From NCBI GenBank assembly GCA_040400005.1, contig JBBARC010000063.1, forward strand, positions 1-16,524: DNA of 16,524 nucleotides, in the 5' to 3' direction. Source of the stretch: JBBARC01 sp040400005. Its GTDB lineage: Bacteria; Pseudomonadota; Alphaproteobacteria; Acetobacterales; Acetobacteraceae. Below the pieces are notes generated by a model. That model had not been told where the DNA came from. It was given only the letters and a program-made list of their open reading frames with translations, and did no database searches. Position numbers and translations under genes: made by a program. Positions 5,849 to 15,079 of the stretch are shown one piece after another (the stretch's first letter is position 1; every line of letters starts with the position of its first letter).

Positions 5849-7876
5849 TTAGAAAACGTGATGCACTGGCGGTGCCGCAATTATGCTGGGATGCACCGGC
5901 TCGCCGTTGAACCAGCCACCGCCATGCGGCACGGGCTGCGGGTGCACCTTGGTATCCACCACCGGCGCAGCGCCATGCCAATCGGCCAACCCACTCACCC
6001 CGGCCACCGCCGCCTTGATGCTGGCCTGAATAATTTCAGATACCGACAGCCCCGCGGTATCGGTCGCGATAATCTTTAGCTGCAGGGTTTGCGCCAGCAT
6101 CGGCGCGGTGCCGGTAAAGCTTTGCTGATCGGCGGAAAAATGCAGCCACGCTGGTAGCGCCGCGCCATTGGATTGGCTCGCCAGAAAACTCATGTGCTGG
6201 CCCTGGGGATCAACAAAATTACCAATCGGTAGCACGAAATTGACCGCACGCCCTTCGATCCAGGTCTGGGCCACCGCACGCACCGCCACAATCGGGGCGG
6301 CCGCCGGCACGGTGACATTAAAACTTTCGCTGGCTGATAAGCCGGCCGTGTCGGTTGCCGTAACGCTCACCGCAAAATTCGCCATGCCCGCCGGCACCGT
6401 GCCGCTAAACCCGCGCGTGACCGGGTTAAAATGCAACCAACTCGGCAGCGCCGCACCGTTGGCGCCGCTGGCAGCAAAAGTAAGGGCGCTGTGCTGCGGA
6501 TCGCTAAACAACGTCGCCGGCAGCGCCAAAGTTACTGCCACCCCCTGCTTCCAGATCTGATCCGCAGTTTTCACCCCCAGCACCGGTGCCTTGGGCACAA
6601 GCGCGTTAACCGTGACACTCACCGCCTGCCAATCGCCCCAATACGTGCCGTTATAAGCGCGTATATCCAGCGTATCGCTGCCCGCACTATTGCCGGCCAT
6701 ATAAGAAAGTGTGGTCAGCGACGTCACACTGAACGCACCTGCCGCCGATTGCGCAGTATGGCTAACCGTGCCGACCAGAAACGACCCGCCCGCCGCTGCA
6801 CTATCGTAAACTTGGTATTGCGTAATCGTTTTGCTCGCCGGGTCGCTGGCCGAAAACACCGTGGAAAGCGCGAGCGTACGCCCGGTATCCAGCGAAACCG
6901 CCGCCGCTTTCGCAACCATTATGGGTGTATCGAGCTGGTAGATCACCACATTGCGGCCAAAAACACCGGCAAACTCCTTGGACGCCGCATGTGCCGGTGC
7001 CACCAGAATATCGGCGGCCGACCCATCATGCGCGCTGTTGGAAAACCCGCCAGACCCATTTGAATACGCAATGTTATCGATAAGTTGTGCGGTGGCCCCA
7101 CTGCCCGAAACACAGGTGGTGATATGCCCGCCACCACTTGCGGTTTGAAACGCCACAATATCGCCCGCGGTAATTTTGCTGAGCCAATCGCCGCTGGCGC
7201 CGGCAGGCCCATTATAGGCCACAATCCATTCGCCGTTGGCAGCACCTGGCACACCGATCGCCGTGCTGTTCACCGGCAGGCCTGCCCCCGCTTCGGCCGC
7301 AATGGTGCTGGCCAACACCCAGCAGCCATTATCGTTCCAGGCAGCGCCAACAAAGCTTTGTGCCACCGCGCAAATCTGCCCAGGTGTCGCCTGCGCTGGC
7401 GGCACGCCGGCAAAATTCGGGTCGGTGGCAATGGTCAGCGACCCGCGATACCCCGCCGCATCGGTTTGCATCAGCCCATAGGCGCTGCTGGCATAGTTTT
7501 GCGCATCACTCAGTGATGTTTCGCCGAACAAGGAAATATTGGTGATGTCATATAAACTGGCCGAGCTGGTATAGGTAAGCTGCGCCAAATTCCCCAAACT
7601 TGCATTTATGTATTGCCCGGTGCTGACATTATAGGTGAACACAATGCCGCAGCCACGGCCATCGCCATCGGTTGCGCCAAAACTTTGGCTATTCCCGTTA
7701 CCGCTAAAACTACCAGTGGCGTGGGTGGCGGCGGCGGTATATTCGTTACGATCCAGCGCGTTCAGCACCAGGTAAGCCGGGTTGGTCGCACCTGGTGTGA
7801 TGGTAAAACACGTGCCCAGCGAAATCGTCTGCGCACCACTCACCACGGCCGATGTTTTGCTAATCTGGATTGCCAT
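5849..7876 (-). CDS. Large protein: cysteine-peptidase-like domain plus cadherin-like repeats
   Basis: ATG 7876 (MAIQISKTSAVV, 675 residues) is preferred to an upstream in-frame ATG because AGAAGGG lies upstream. Residues 1-150 are Ser/Thr/Gly-rich beta sequence. At about 165-300 an NlpC/P60- or CHAP-like papain fold is suggested: NDNGCWVLAS (Cys185), then ITAGDIVAFQTA, GGGHITT (His251) and QLIDNIAY. Residues about 325-425 match an Ig-like module common in alphaproteobacterial RTX-type proteins (ASDPASKTITQYQVYD to YWGDWQAVSVTV). Two cadherin/dystroglycan-like (CADG) repeats follow (about 432-523 and 529-620), each with GAALPxWLHF and ATDTAGLS. The His/Pro-rich tail ends in VHHVF. No N-terminal signal peptide is visible, so a C-terminal (type I) export signal or a cytosolic location must be considered. 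A surface adhesin or cell-wall peptidase is inference. Confidence 0.75.
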   Translation of the reverse strand: MAIQISKTSAVVSGAQTISLGTCFTITPGATNPAYLVLNALDRNEYTAAATHATGSFSGNGNSQSFGATDGDGRGCGIVFTYNVSTGQYINASLGNLAQLTYTSSASLYDITNISLFGETSLSDAQNYASSAYGLMQTDAAGYRGSLTIATDPNFAGVPPAQATPGQICAVAQSFVGAAWNDNGCWVLASTIAAEAGAGLPVNSTAIGVPGAANGEWIVAYNGPAGASGDWLSKITAGDIVAFQTASGGGHITTCVSGSGATAQLIDNIAYSNGSGGFSNSAHDGSAADILVAPAHAASKEFAGVFGRNVVIYQLDTPIMVAKAAAVSLDTGRTLALSTVFSASDPASKTITQYQVYDSAAAGGSFLVGTVSHTAQSAAGAFSVTSLTTLSYMAGNSAGSDTLDIRAYNGTYWGDWQAVSVTVNALVPKAPVLGVKTADQIWKQGVAVTLALPATLFSDPQHSALTFAASGANGAALPSWLHFNPVTRGFSGTVPAGMANFAVSVTATDTAGLSASESFNVTVPAAAPIVAVRAVAQTWIEGRAVNFVLPIGNFVDPQGQHMSFLASQSNGAALPAWLHFSADQQSFTGTAPMLAQTLQLKIIATDTAGLSVSEIIQASIKAAVAGVSGLADWHGAAPVVDTKVHPQPVPHGGGWFNGEPVHPSIIAAPPVHHVF

Positions 7877-7985
7877 ACCCGCCGACCCTTCTGACTGAAC
7901 AGAAGCGCAGCATGGCACCGCCAAAGTTAACTAATCGTTGGCGCCTGGAGCGGTTTTTGTGGCCCCAAATAAAATTCGAGGCGCC

Positions 7986-9314
7986 TTATGGTGCCGCACT
8001 CACCCGCCACACCGTGTTGCCGACATCATCGGCCACTAGCAGCGCCCCATCGGCATCCAGCGCCACCCCCACCGGCCGCCCCTGCGCCTGGCCGGCCGCA
8101 TTAAAAAACTCGGTCAACACGTCCGCGGCCGGCCCCGCCGGCTTGCCATCCGCAAACGGCACAAAAATCACTTTATAGCCGCTGGGAGGATTGCGATCCC
8201 AACTGCCATGCTGGCCGACAAACACCCCTTGCGCAAAAGCCGCCGGCAAAGCTGCACTGGCCCGCGAAAACGCCAACCCTAGTGATGCGGTATGCGGCCC
8301 CAGTGCGTAATCCGGCACCAACGCGCTCGCCACCAAATCCGGCCGCGGCGGGGTCACCCGCGTATCCACATGCTGCCCGTAATAGCTGTAGGGCCAGCCA
8401 TAAAACCCGCCATCTTGCACATGCGTCATATAATCGGGCACCAGATCGCTGCCCAGCTCATCACGTTCGTTCACCACCACCCACAGCGCGCCGCGATTAG
8501 GTTCAAACGCCAGCCCAATCGGGTTGCGCAGGCCACTGGCAAAAATCCGGTGGGTGCCGGTCGCCCGATCGATCTGCCAAATCGCCGCGCGGCCGGCTTC
8601 CGCTGCCATACCGTTATCGCCAATGTTGCTGTTAGACCCAACCGATACGTAAAGCGTGCTGCCATCGGCGCTGGCAACCAACCCTTTGGTCCAGTGGTGA
8701 TCAATCGGGCCGCCCGGCAGATCTAACAGTTTGACCCCAGGCGCGTTTATCGCGGTGTCACCGGCGGTGTAGGGAAACCGCATAACGCTGTCGGTGTTCG
8801 CCACATATAAATCGGTGCCGACCAGCGCCATGCCAAACGGTGACGTCAGCCCTTGCAAAAAATCGAATTTTCGCACGCCGGTTGGGGTTTTGCGCAGCAG
8901 CACGATGCGGTTGGGGCTGGCGTTGCCGGCGCCGGCATAGGCCAGCACCAAACTGCCGATTTTACCTTTAATGCCGGCGGCGTCGCCGGCCAGATGCGGG
9001 CCTTCGGTTTCGGCGACCAACACATCGCCATTGGGCAACACGTATAGCCAGCGGGGGTGATCAAGCCCGGCGGCGAGGGGGGCAACGGCAAGCCCAGGTG
9101 CTGCCACCGGCATGGCACCTGCGGGCCACCCGACCACGGGGGCGATTTTTATGGTGGGGAACGCGCCGGGGTGCGGCTCGAGCAAAGTGGGGTGTGGCCC
9201 CATGCCGTCGGCAACGGTTAACGCCGCTTTATCGCCAGCATTGGCGTAAATCAGCGCAACGCCTGCTACCAGCACCACCGCCGCACCGGCGGCAAACCGC
9301 CCAAACCTGCCCAT
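7986..9314 (-). CDS. PQQ-dependent sugar (sorbosone-type) dehydrogenase
   Basis: This 442-residue beta-propeller resembles soluble PQQ-dependent glucose/L-sorbosone dehydrogenases, which oxidise sugars in the periplasm and pass electrons to the respiratory chain. ATG 9314 follows GGGGGA about 7 bases upstream and starts an export signal or anchor, MGRFGRFAAGAAVVLVAGVA. The longer open frame to 9503 has no conserved sequence. Family motifs are DHHWTKG (205-211), SVGSNSNIGDNG (224-235), SGLRNPIGLAFEPN (260-273), QDGGFYGWPYSYYGQ (300-314), GQHGSWDRNP (367-376) and RPVGVALDADGALLVADD (413-430). Members of this family often lack a proven cofactor, so sugar substrate and PQQ use are inferred. It is separated by 109 bases from the downstream cadherin-like gene and is divergent from the PQQ-like propeller gene at 9716. 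Confidence 0.85.
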   Translation of the reverse strand: MGRFGRFAAGAAVVLVAGVALIYANAGDKAALTVADGMGPHPTLLEPHPGAFPTIKIAPVVGWPAGAMPVAAPGLAVAPLAAGLDHPRWLYVLPNGDVLVAETEGPHLAGDAAGIKGKIGSLVLAYAGAGNASPNRIVLLRKTPTGVRKFDFLQGLTSPFGMALVGTDLYVANTDSVMRFPYTAGDTAINAPGVKLLDLPGGPIDHHWTKGLVASADGSTLYVSVGSNSNIGDNGMAAEAGRAAIWQIDRATGTHRIFASGLRNPIGLAFEPNRGALWVVVNERDELGSDLVPDYMTHVQDGGFYGWPYSYYGQHVDTRVTPPRPDLVASALVPDYALGPHTASLGLAFSRASAALPAAFAQGVFVGQHGSWDRNPPSGYKVIFVPFADGKPAGPAADVLTEFFNAAGQAQGRPVGVALDADGALLVADDVGNTVWRVSAAP

Positions 9315-9415
9315 TCCCGTATCCCCCGACCTCAAAACGCACAAACCCTCACGTGCAGAGATGGCGGTTTTGCCCGCATAGTCAACGCGAGCCGGTTTAG
9401 GGTGTGGGTCATTTT

Positions 9416-9492
9416 GAATGTCCGGACGTGGCTGAATATGGCCGGGCGGACAAGGGCTGCATGGCGAGGCCGGCAGCGGAATTCGGACATTC
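9416..9492. repeat. Short inverted repeat (GAATGTCCG/CGGACATTC)
   Basis: GAATGTCCG (9416-9424) is matched by CGGACATTC (9484-9492), enclosing 59 bases. The phrases around it (GGCTGCATGGCGA, CATTCGCCGCAGTC) recall decayed intergenic elements scattered in alphaproteobacterial genomes. It is possibly a degenerate mobile fragment. Confidence 0.4.
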
Positions 9493-9509
9493 GCCGCAGT
9501 CATAAAGAT

Positions 9510-9620
9510 GTAGCGTGGGTTTTAACCCACGGCACGGAGAAAAGCCCTTATTGTGACAGAAAAGTGTCTCGGAACCGAACATGTGTATTGGGAAAACACG
9601 TGGGTTAAAACCCACGCTAC
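9510..9620. repeat. REP-like inverted pair (BIME/MITE-like element)
   Basis: A 22-base unit at 9510-9531 returns perfectly inverted at 9599-9620, so the whole element spans 111 bases. Each unit is itself a hairpin, GTGGGTTTTAACCCAC, with 7-base arms. Paired inverted palindromes of this type, including this GTGGGTT...AACCCAC style, are known as REP/BIME elements moved by REP-associated tyrosine transposases (established knowledge). No transposase is in the window. Confidence 0.75.
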
Positions 9621-9715
9621 GCTTACTCGGACGGAACCGCCTTCCTTAAACAGTTCTGGCCTTGTGCCCGACTAAGCATTACTGCACATTTGATTGAGGG
9701 GTGGGGAAATTCCAG

Positions 9716-11209
9716 ATGTACCATACTAAATTTAAACAGGTCATCAGGATAAGCCTCGCGGGTGCGTGGATAGGCTTAATGCTCGCCAGCGCAGCACAAG
9801 CAGCGACGCCCACTGTATTTGGAGACTCTGTTGCAGCGCCTGCCCAGGGTATCAATGTCGCCGGGTTTGGTTTCACAGCGCCCAATGCAGTCGATATTTA
9901 TTTCGATACTACCGACCTTCGACTGGCAGTGCCCGATGCAAATGGCACTCTGCCGATGCAGCTTACGGTGCCGGCCGATGCAATGTCCGGCCATCACTGG
10001 ATAAGCCTTGTACAACGGGTCTCCGGAATCAGCGCTCAGAAACGCTTCCTGGTTCACCTCGACGGGTTTGGGATTGTGCAAGGCTGCCCGACGCAGGGTA
10101 TGCGCTCCAATCCTCACGAGAACGCGCTGTCTCTGCAATCAGTCGCTAGCCTGGCACCGATTTGGTGCGCAGCAACGGGATTCGGTATCGGCTCGTCCCC
10201 CGCGGTTGTTGACGGCGTGGTCTATGTTGGATCGGGTGACGGCAGCCTGTATGCGTTCAACGCCGCGACCGGCGCCAAGCTCTGGTCCGCAGCAACAGGC
10301 TACTCCGTCAATTCGTCACCCGCGGTTGCGAATGGCATCGTTTACGTAGGCTCATTGGACCACAGCCTGTATGCGTTCAAAGTGGCAACCGGCGCCAAGC
10401 TTTGGTCCGTAGCAACGGGAAACGTGGTCTGGTCGTCACCCGCAGTTGCAAATGGCGTCGTCTATGTCGGCTCATTCGACAACAGCCTATACGCTTTCAA
10501 TGCGGTGACCGGCGCGAAGCTTTGGTCGGCGGTAACGAGAGGCGCTATACTTTCATCGCCTGCAGTTGCGAACGGCGTGGTCTATATCGGGTCCGAAGAT
10601 AACACCCTGTATGCGTTCAACGCGACGACTGGTGTCAAACTTTGGTCCACTGCGACCGGCGACGGCATCGACTCATCACCCGCAGTTGCTGACGGCGCTG
10701 TCTATGTTGGATCGGGTGACGGCAGCCTGTATGCGTTCAATGCGACGACTGGTGCCAAGCTTTGGTCAAAAGCCACGGGAAATGCGATCATGTCGTCACC
10801 TGCGGTTGCGAACCACGCGGTCTATGTCGGCTCGCATGACAGCAGCCTTTATGCGTTCAACGCGACAACCGGCACCATGCTTTGGTCCGCCGCAACGGGA
10901 AGTGTGATCGTGTCGTCACCTACCGTTGCGAACGGCGTGGTCTATGCGGGATCGTGGGACCACTGCCTGTATGCGTTCAACGCGACAACCGGCGCCAAGC
11001 TTTGGTCCGCGGCCACGGGAAACAAGATCGTGTCGTCACCCAAAGTTGCGAACGGCGTGGTCTATGTTGGATCCGAAGATAGCAACCTGCACGCGTTCGC
11101 GCCCAATGTGGCGATTGGCGCGCCCTCAGCTGTGGCCGAACAAGCGCCGCGTCCCTCGACACTGCACCCAGATTACAGGCTCACGCCAGCACCGGCCAGT
11201 AAACCATAA
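9716..11209 (+). CDS. Exported eight-bladed PQQ-like beta-propeller protein
   Basis: ATG 9716 starts a 497-residue protein with a clear signal peptide (MYHTKFKQVIRISLAGAWIG, cleavage probably after AQA at residue 29). An in-frame GTG at 9701 sits too close to its GAGG to be preferred. Residues about 30-115 form an Ig-like beta domain. From about 156 there are eight 40-residue repeats of the pattern SSPAVANGVVYVGS-x-D-x-SLYAFNATTGAKLWSAATG, the PQQ-enzyme repeat with its Trp-docking motif. The last repeat stops at LHAF, and the segment LAPIWCAATG before the first would supply the missing strand, giving a closed eight-bladed ring. The catalytic and calcium-binding residues of quinoprotein alcohol dehydrogenases are not seen, so it is more likely a binding or scaffold protein than an enzyme. 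The C-terminal tail is Ala/Pro-rich. Confidence 0.88.
   Translation: MYHTKFKQVIRISLAGAWIGLMLASAAQAATPTVFGDSVAAPAQGINVAGFGFTAPNAVDIYFDTTDLRLAVPDANGTLPMQLTVPADAMSGHHWISLVQRVSGISAQKRFLVHLDGFGIVQGCPTQGMRSNPHENALSLQSVASLAPIWCAATGFGIGSSPAVVDGVVYVGSGDGSLYAFNAATGAKLWSAATGYSVNSSPAVANGIVYVGSLDHSLYAFKVATGAKLWSVATGNVVWSSPAVANGVVYVGSFDNSLYAFNAVTGAKLWSAVTRGAILSSPAVANGVVYIGSEDNTLYAFNATTGVKLWSTATGDGIDSSPAVADGAVYVGSGDGSLYAFNATTGAKLWSKATGNAIMSSPAVANHAVYVGSHDSSLYAFNATTGTMLWSAATGSVIVSSPTVANGVVYAGSWDHCLYAFNATTGAKLWSAATGNKIVSSPKVANGVVYVGSEDSNLHAFAPNVAIGAPSAVAEQAPRPSTLHPDYRLTPAPASKP
10181..11101 (+). repeat. Tandem 120-base repeats encoding the propeller blades
   Basis: Seven full 120-base units and one shortened unit follow one another in frame inside the propeller gene. 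Stretches such as CTGTATGCGTTCAA recur at exactly the same phase, and identity is high at DNA as well as protein level. This suggests recent amplification or ongoing gene conversion. Confidence 0.85.
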
Positions 11210-11403
11210 GAGAAAGCCACGATCCCGGATTCCCTGACCGGGAGCTCCAAACTCGCTGACCGAGCTTCTTCGTTCCGAAAAACGCTTGCGGTGGAATGAA
11301 TGACTTTGGTGCACGCTCCCCCGCCACACCAGCCGCGCGCCTTGCATTGCTTGGTACTAAAAACTCTAGCTGCCCAACCGCCTAAGGTTAAGGACCTGCC
11401 GCC
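11210..11403. other. Intergenic region with a small hairpin and a duplicated upstream segment
   Basis: No gene is seen. TCCCGG (11223-11228) can pair with CCGGGA (11238-11243) soon after the propeller stop, a weak terminator candidate without a T-run. From 11341 on, the sequence duplicates the leader of the DUF1648-type gene at 11718-11778, including ACTAAAAACTCTA and GTTAAGGACC. Confidence 0.5.
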
Positions 11404-11511
11404 ATGATCCTGCTCTTCATCACCTTAATCGCCACCGGCATCTTCATCACCACCACCAGCGCCCAGCTACCCGCCATGGTCGCCTCCCATTTCGCCACCA
11501 GCGCGCCGTAG
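11404..11511 (+). pseudogene. Truncated duplicate of the DUF1648-type membrane protein gene
   Basis: ATG 11404 opens MILLFITLIATGIFITTTSA and continues AQLPAMVASHFATSAP before a TAG at 11509-11511, 35 codons in all. It matches the first 33 or so residues of the intact gene at 11779-12258, with the same AAGGA-type ribosome binding region upstream. The stop codon is supplied by the first bases (GTAGGG) of a REP-like element. It could still be translated as a one-helix membrane peptide, but I infer a pseudogene. Confidence 0.75.
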
Positions 11512-11632
11512 GGCGCATAAGTGCAGCGTCATGCGCCGTCGCAAGCTACCAACCGAACAGCGGTTGGGTTACGAACGGCTATCTGCTTGCGTTGCCAAAG
11601 GCGGCGCATGACGCTGCGCTTATGAGCCCTAC
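11508..11632. repeat. REP-like inverted repeat element
   Basis: Arms 11508-11537 and 11603-11632 match as inverted copies at 28 of 30 positions (GTAGGGCGCATAAGTGCAGC against its inverted counterpart). Inside are nested hairpins CGCAAGC/GCTTGCG (11540-11546 with 11585-11591) and CAACCG/CGGTTG. Its ends GTAGGG...CCCTAC resemble known REP-type elements. It interrupts the first DUF1648 copy. The 11633-11717 segment after it holds nothing recognisable. Confidence 0.75.
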
Positions 11633-11778
11633 AAATCGCTTAAATTCGCTTTCGGGTGATCCCAATCAGTGGCTGAATGACCGAACTCTGCGCATCCCCG
11701 AAGCACCTGCCGTGTGGCTTGCGTGTGTTGTAACTAAAAACTCTAACTGCCCAACCCGCAAAGTTAAGGACCACCACC

Positions 11779-12254
11779 ATGATCCTGCTTGCCATCACCT
11801 TACTCGCCTCCGGCATCTTCATCACCACCACCAGCGCCGAGCTGCCCGCCATGGTCGCCTCCCATTTCGCCGCCAGCGGCATGCCCAACGGCTTCATGCC
11901 GCACGATGCCTATGTGCGCTTCATGCTGGCCTTTGCCCTGGGCGTGCCCCTGCTGGTCGCCCTCAGCAGCGTCGCACTCAAAAACCCCAACGCCCGCATC
12001 AACATCCCCAACCGCCATTACTGGCTCGCCCCCGCGCACCGCGCAGAAACCATCGCCTACCTGCGCCGCCACATCGCCTGGTTTGGCGCCCTCATGGCGT
12101 TATTCCTCGCCTACGTGCACTGGCTAGTGGTGCTCGCCAACCGCACCACCCCGGCAATCCTGCCCAGCACAGAATTCAAAACCGGGCTTTTGGTGTTTCT
12201 CATGGCGATAGTGCTATGGGCGATCACCATGGTTGGCAAATTTTTCGGCCGCAG

Positions 12255-12258
<4 letters not shown>
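11779..12258 (+). CDS. DUF1648-type integral membrane protein
   Basis: This 159-residue protein has four predicted membrane segments (about 1-20, 47-67, 98-121 and 134-156). After the first helix comes ELPAMVASHFAASGMPNGFM (21-40), the LP-x(4)-HF-x(2)-G-x-P pattern of DUF1648 proteins related to the SdpI immunity-protein group. INIPNRHYWLAP (74-85) follows helix 2. AAGGA at 11766-11770 lies 8 bases before the ATG. Molecular role is unknown for this branch. A 5' fragment of the same gene lies upstream as a duplicate. The stop codon TAA overlaps the clpB stop on the opposite strand by two bases, so there is no space for a terminator between the two genes. The family call is from pattern recognition only. 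Confidence 0.75.
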
Positions 12259-14837
<2,579 letters not shown>

Positions 14838-15079
14838 GGTCGCTGGTTCCTAAATCCCGTGGCGGCGATAGCGGGGTAACGCCCCTCTCAGAGGCAACGT
14901 TCCATCCCTTCGTATGCCGCTTATTTGGGCACGGCATTGATCCGCCTCAAGGGGCCCCATCACCCATCACAAACACGCAATCCTCGTAACACTGCCCCAG
15001 TTCAATCTTCATAACCATGTCATTAAATACTGCCAGTTTTTGATTGACCCCAGCACAAGTATTGGCGTATGAGCAATGA
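14838..15079. other. Divergent intergenic region between clpB and the PhyH-like gene
   Basis: The 242 bases hold no gene I can support. A small palindrome CCTCTCAGAGG lies at 14884-14894 in the presumed clpB leader. On the plus strand TTGACC (15044-15049) with TATGAG (15068-15073), spacing 18, is a weak promoter candidate that would start a nearly leaderless message at 15080. Confidence 0.4.
14923..14951 (-). promoter_or_regulatory. Possible heat-shock (sigma-32-type) promoter for clpB
   Basis: On the minus strand CTTGAG (14951-14946) is followed after 16 bases by CCCAAAT (14929-14923), resembling CTTGAA and CCCATnT-like elements of alphaproteobacterial heat-shock promoters. It lies about 85-115 bases before the clpB ATG. 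The -10 match is partial. Confidence 0.35.

Larger units (their letters stand above)
9315..9715. other. 401-base divergent intergenic region with two repeat structures
   Basis: No convincing gene is present. Short open frames here have no ribosome binding site or recognisable sequence, and they run through the repeats. The region must hold promoters for both the PQQ-type dehydrogenase (leftward) and the propeller gene (rightward), but I could not identify either with confidence. It contains the repeat structures at 9416-9492 and 9510-9620. Confidence 0.6.
11341..11878 (+). repeat. Partial local duplication (11341-11503 and 11718-11878)
   Basis: The leader and first 33 or so codons of the DUF1648-type gene occur twice in direct orientation. 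CTTGC at 11341 aligns with CTTGC at 11718, and ATGATCCTGCT at 11404 aligns with ATGATCCTGCT at 11779. Homology ends near 11503 and 11878, where the first copy runs into a REP-like element. The copies have diverged by scattered substitutions, so the duplication is not recent. Confidence 0.85.

Noticed and set aside
5686..5880. Upstream extension of rpoN by 65 residues
   Set aside because: The added residues are unlike sigma-54, run through the A/T-rich hairpin and the predicted promoter, and conserved region I begins exactly at ATG 5685.
6431..7516. Arg/His-rich plus-strand open frames opposite the cadherin-like gene
   Set aside because: They have compositional shadow character and no motifs. 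The minus-strand frame has clear repeated domains.
9315..9503. Upstream extension of the PQQ-type dehydrogenase by 63 residues
   Set aside because: It has no family similarity, would bury the export signal, and runs through a repeat. ATG 9314 has a good ribosome binding site.
10181..11101. CRISPR-like or satellite array
   Set aside because: The 120-base units are in frame, contiguous without spacers, and encode PQQ-propeller blades.
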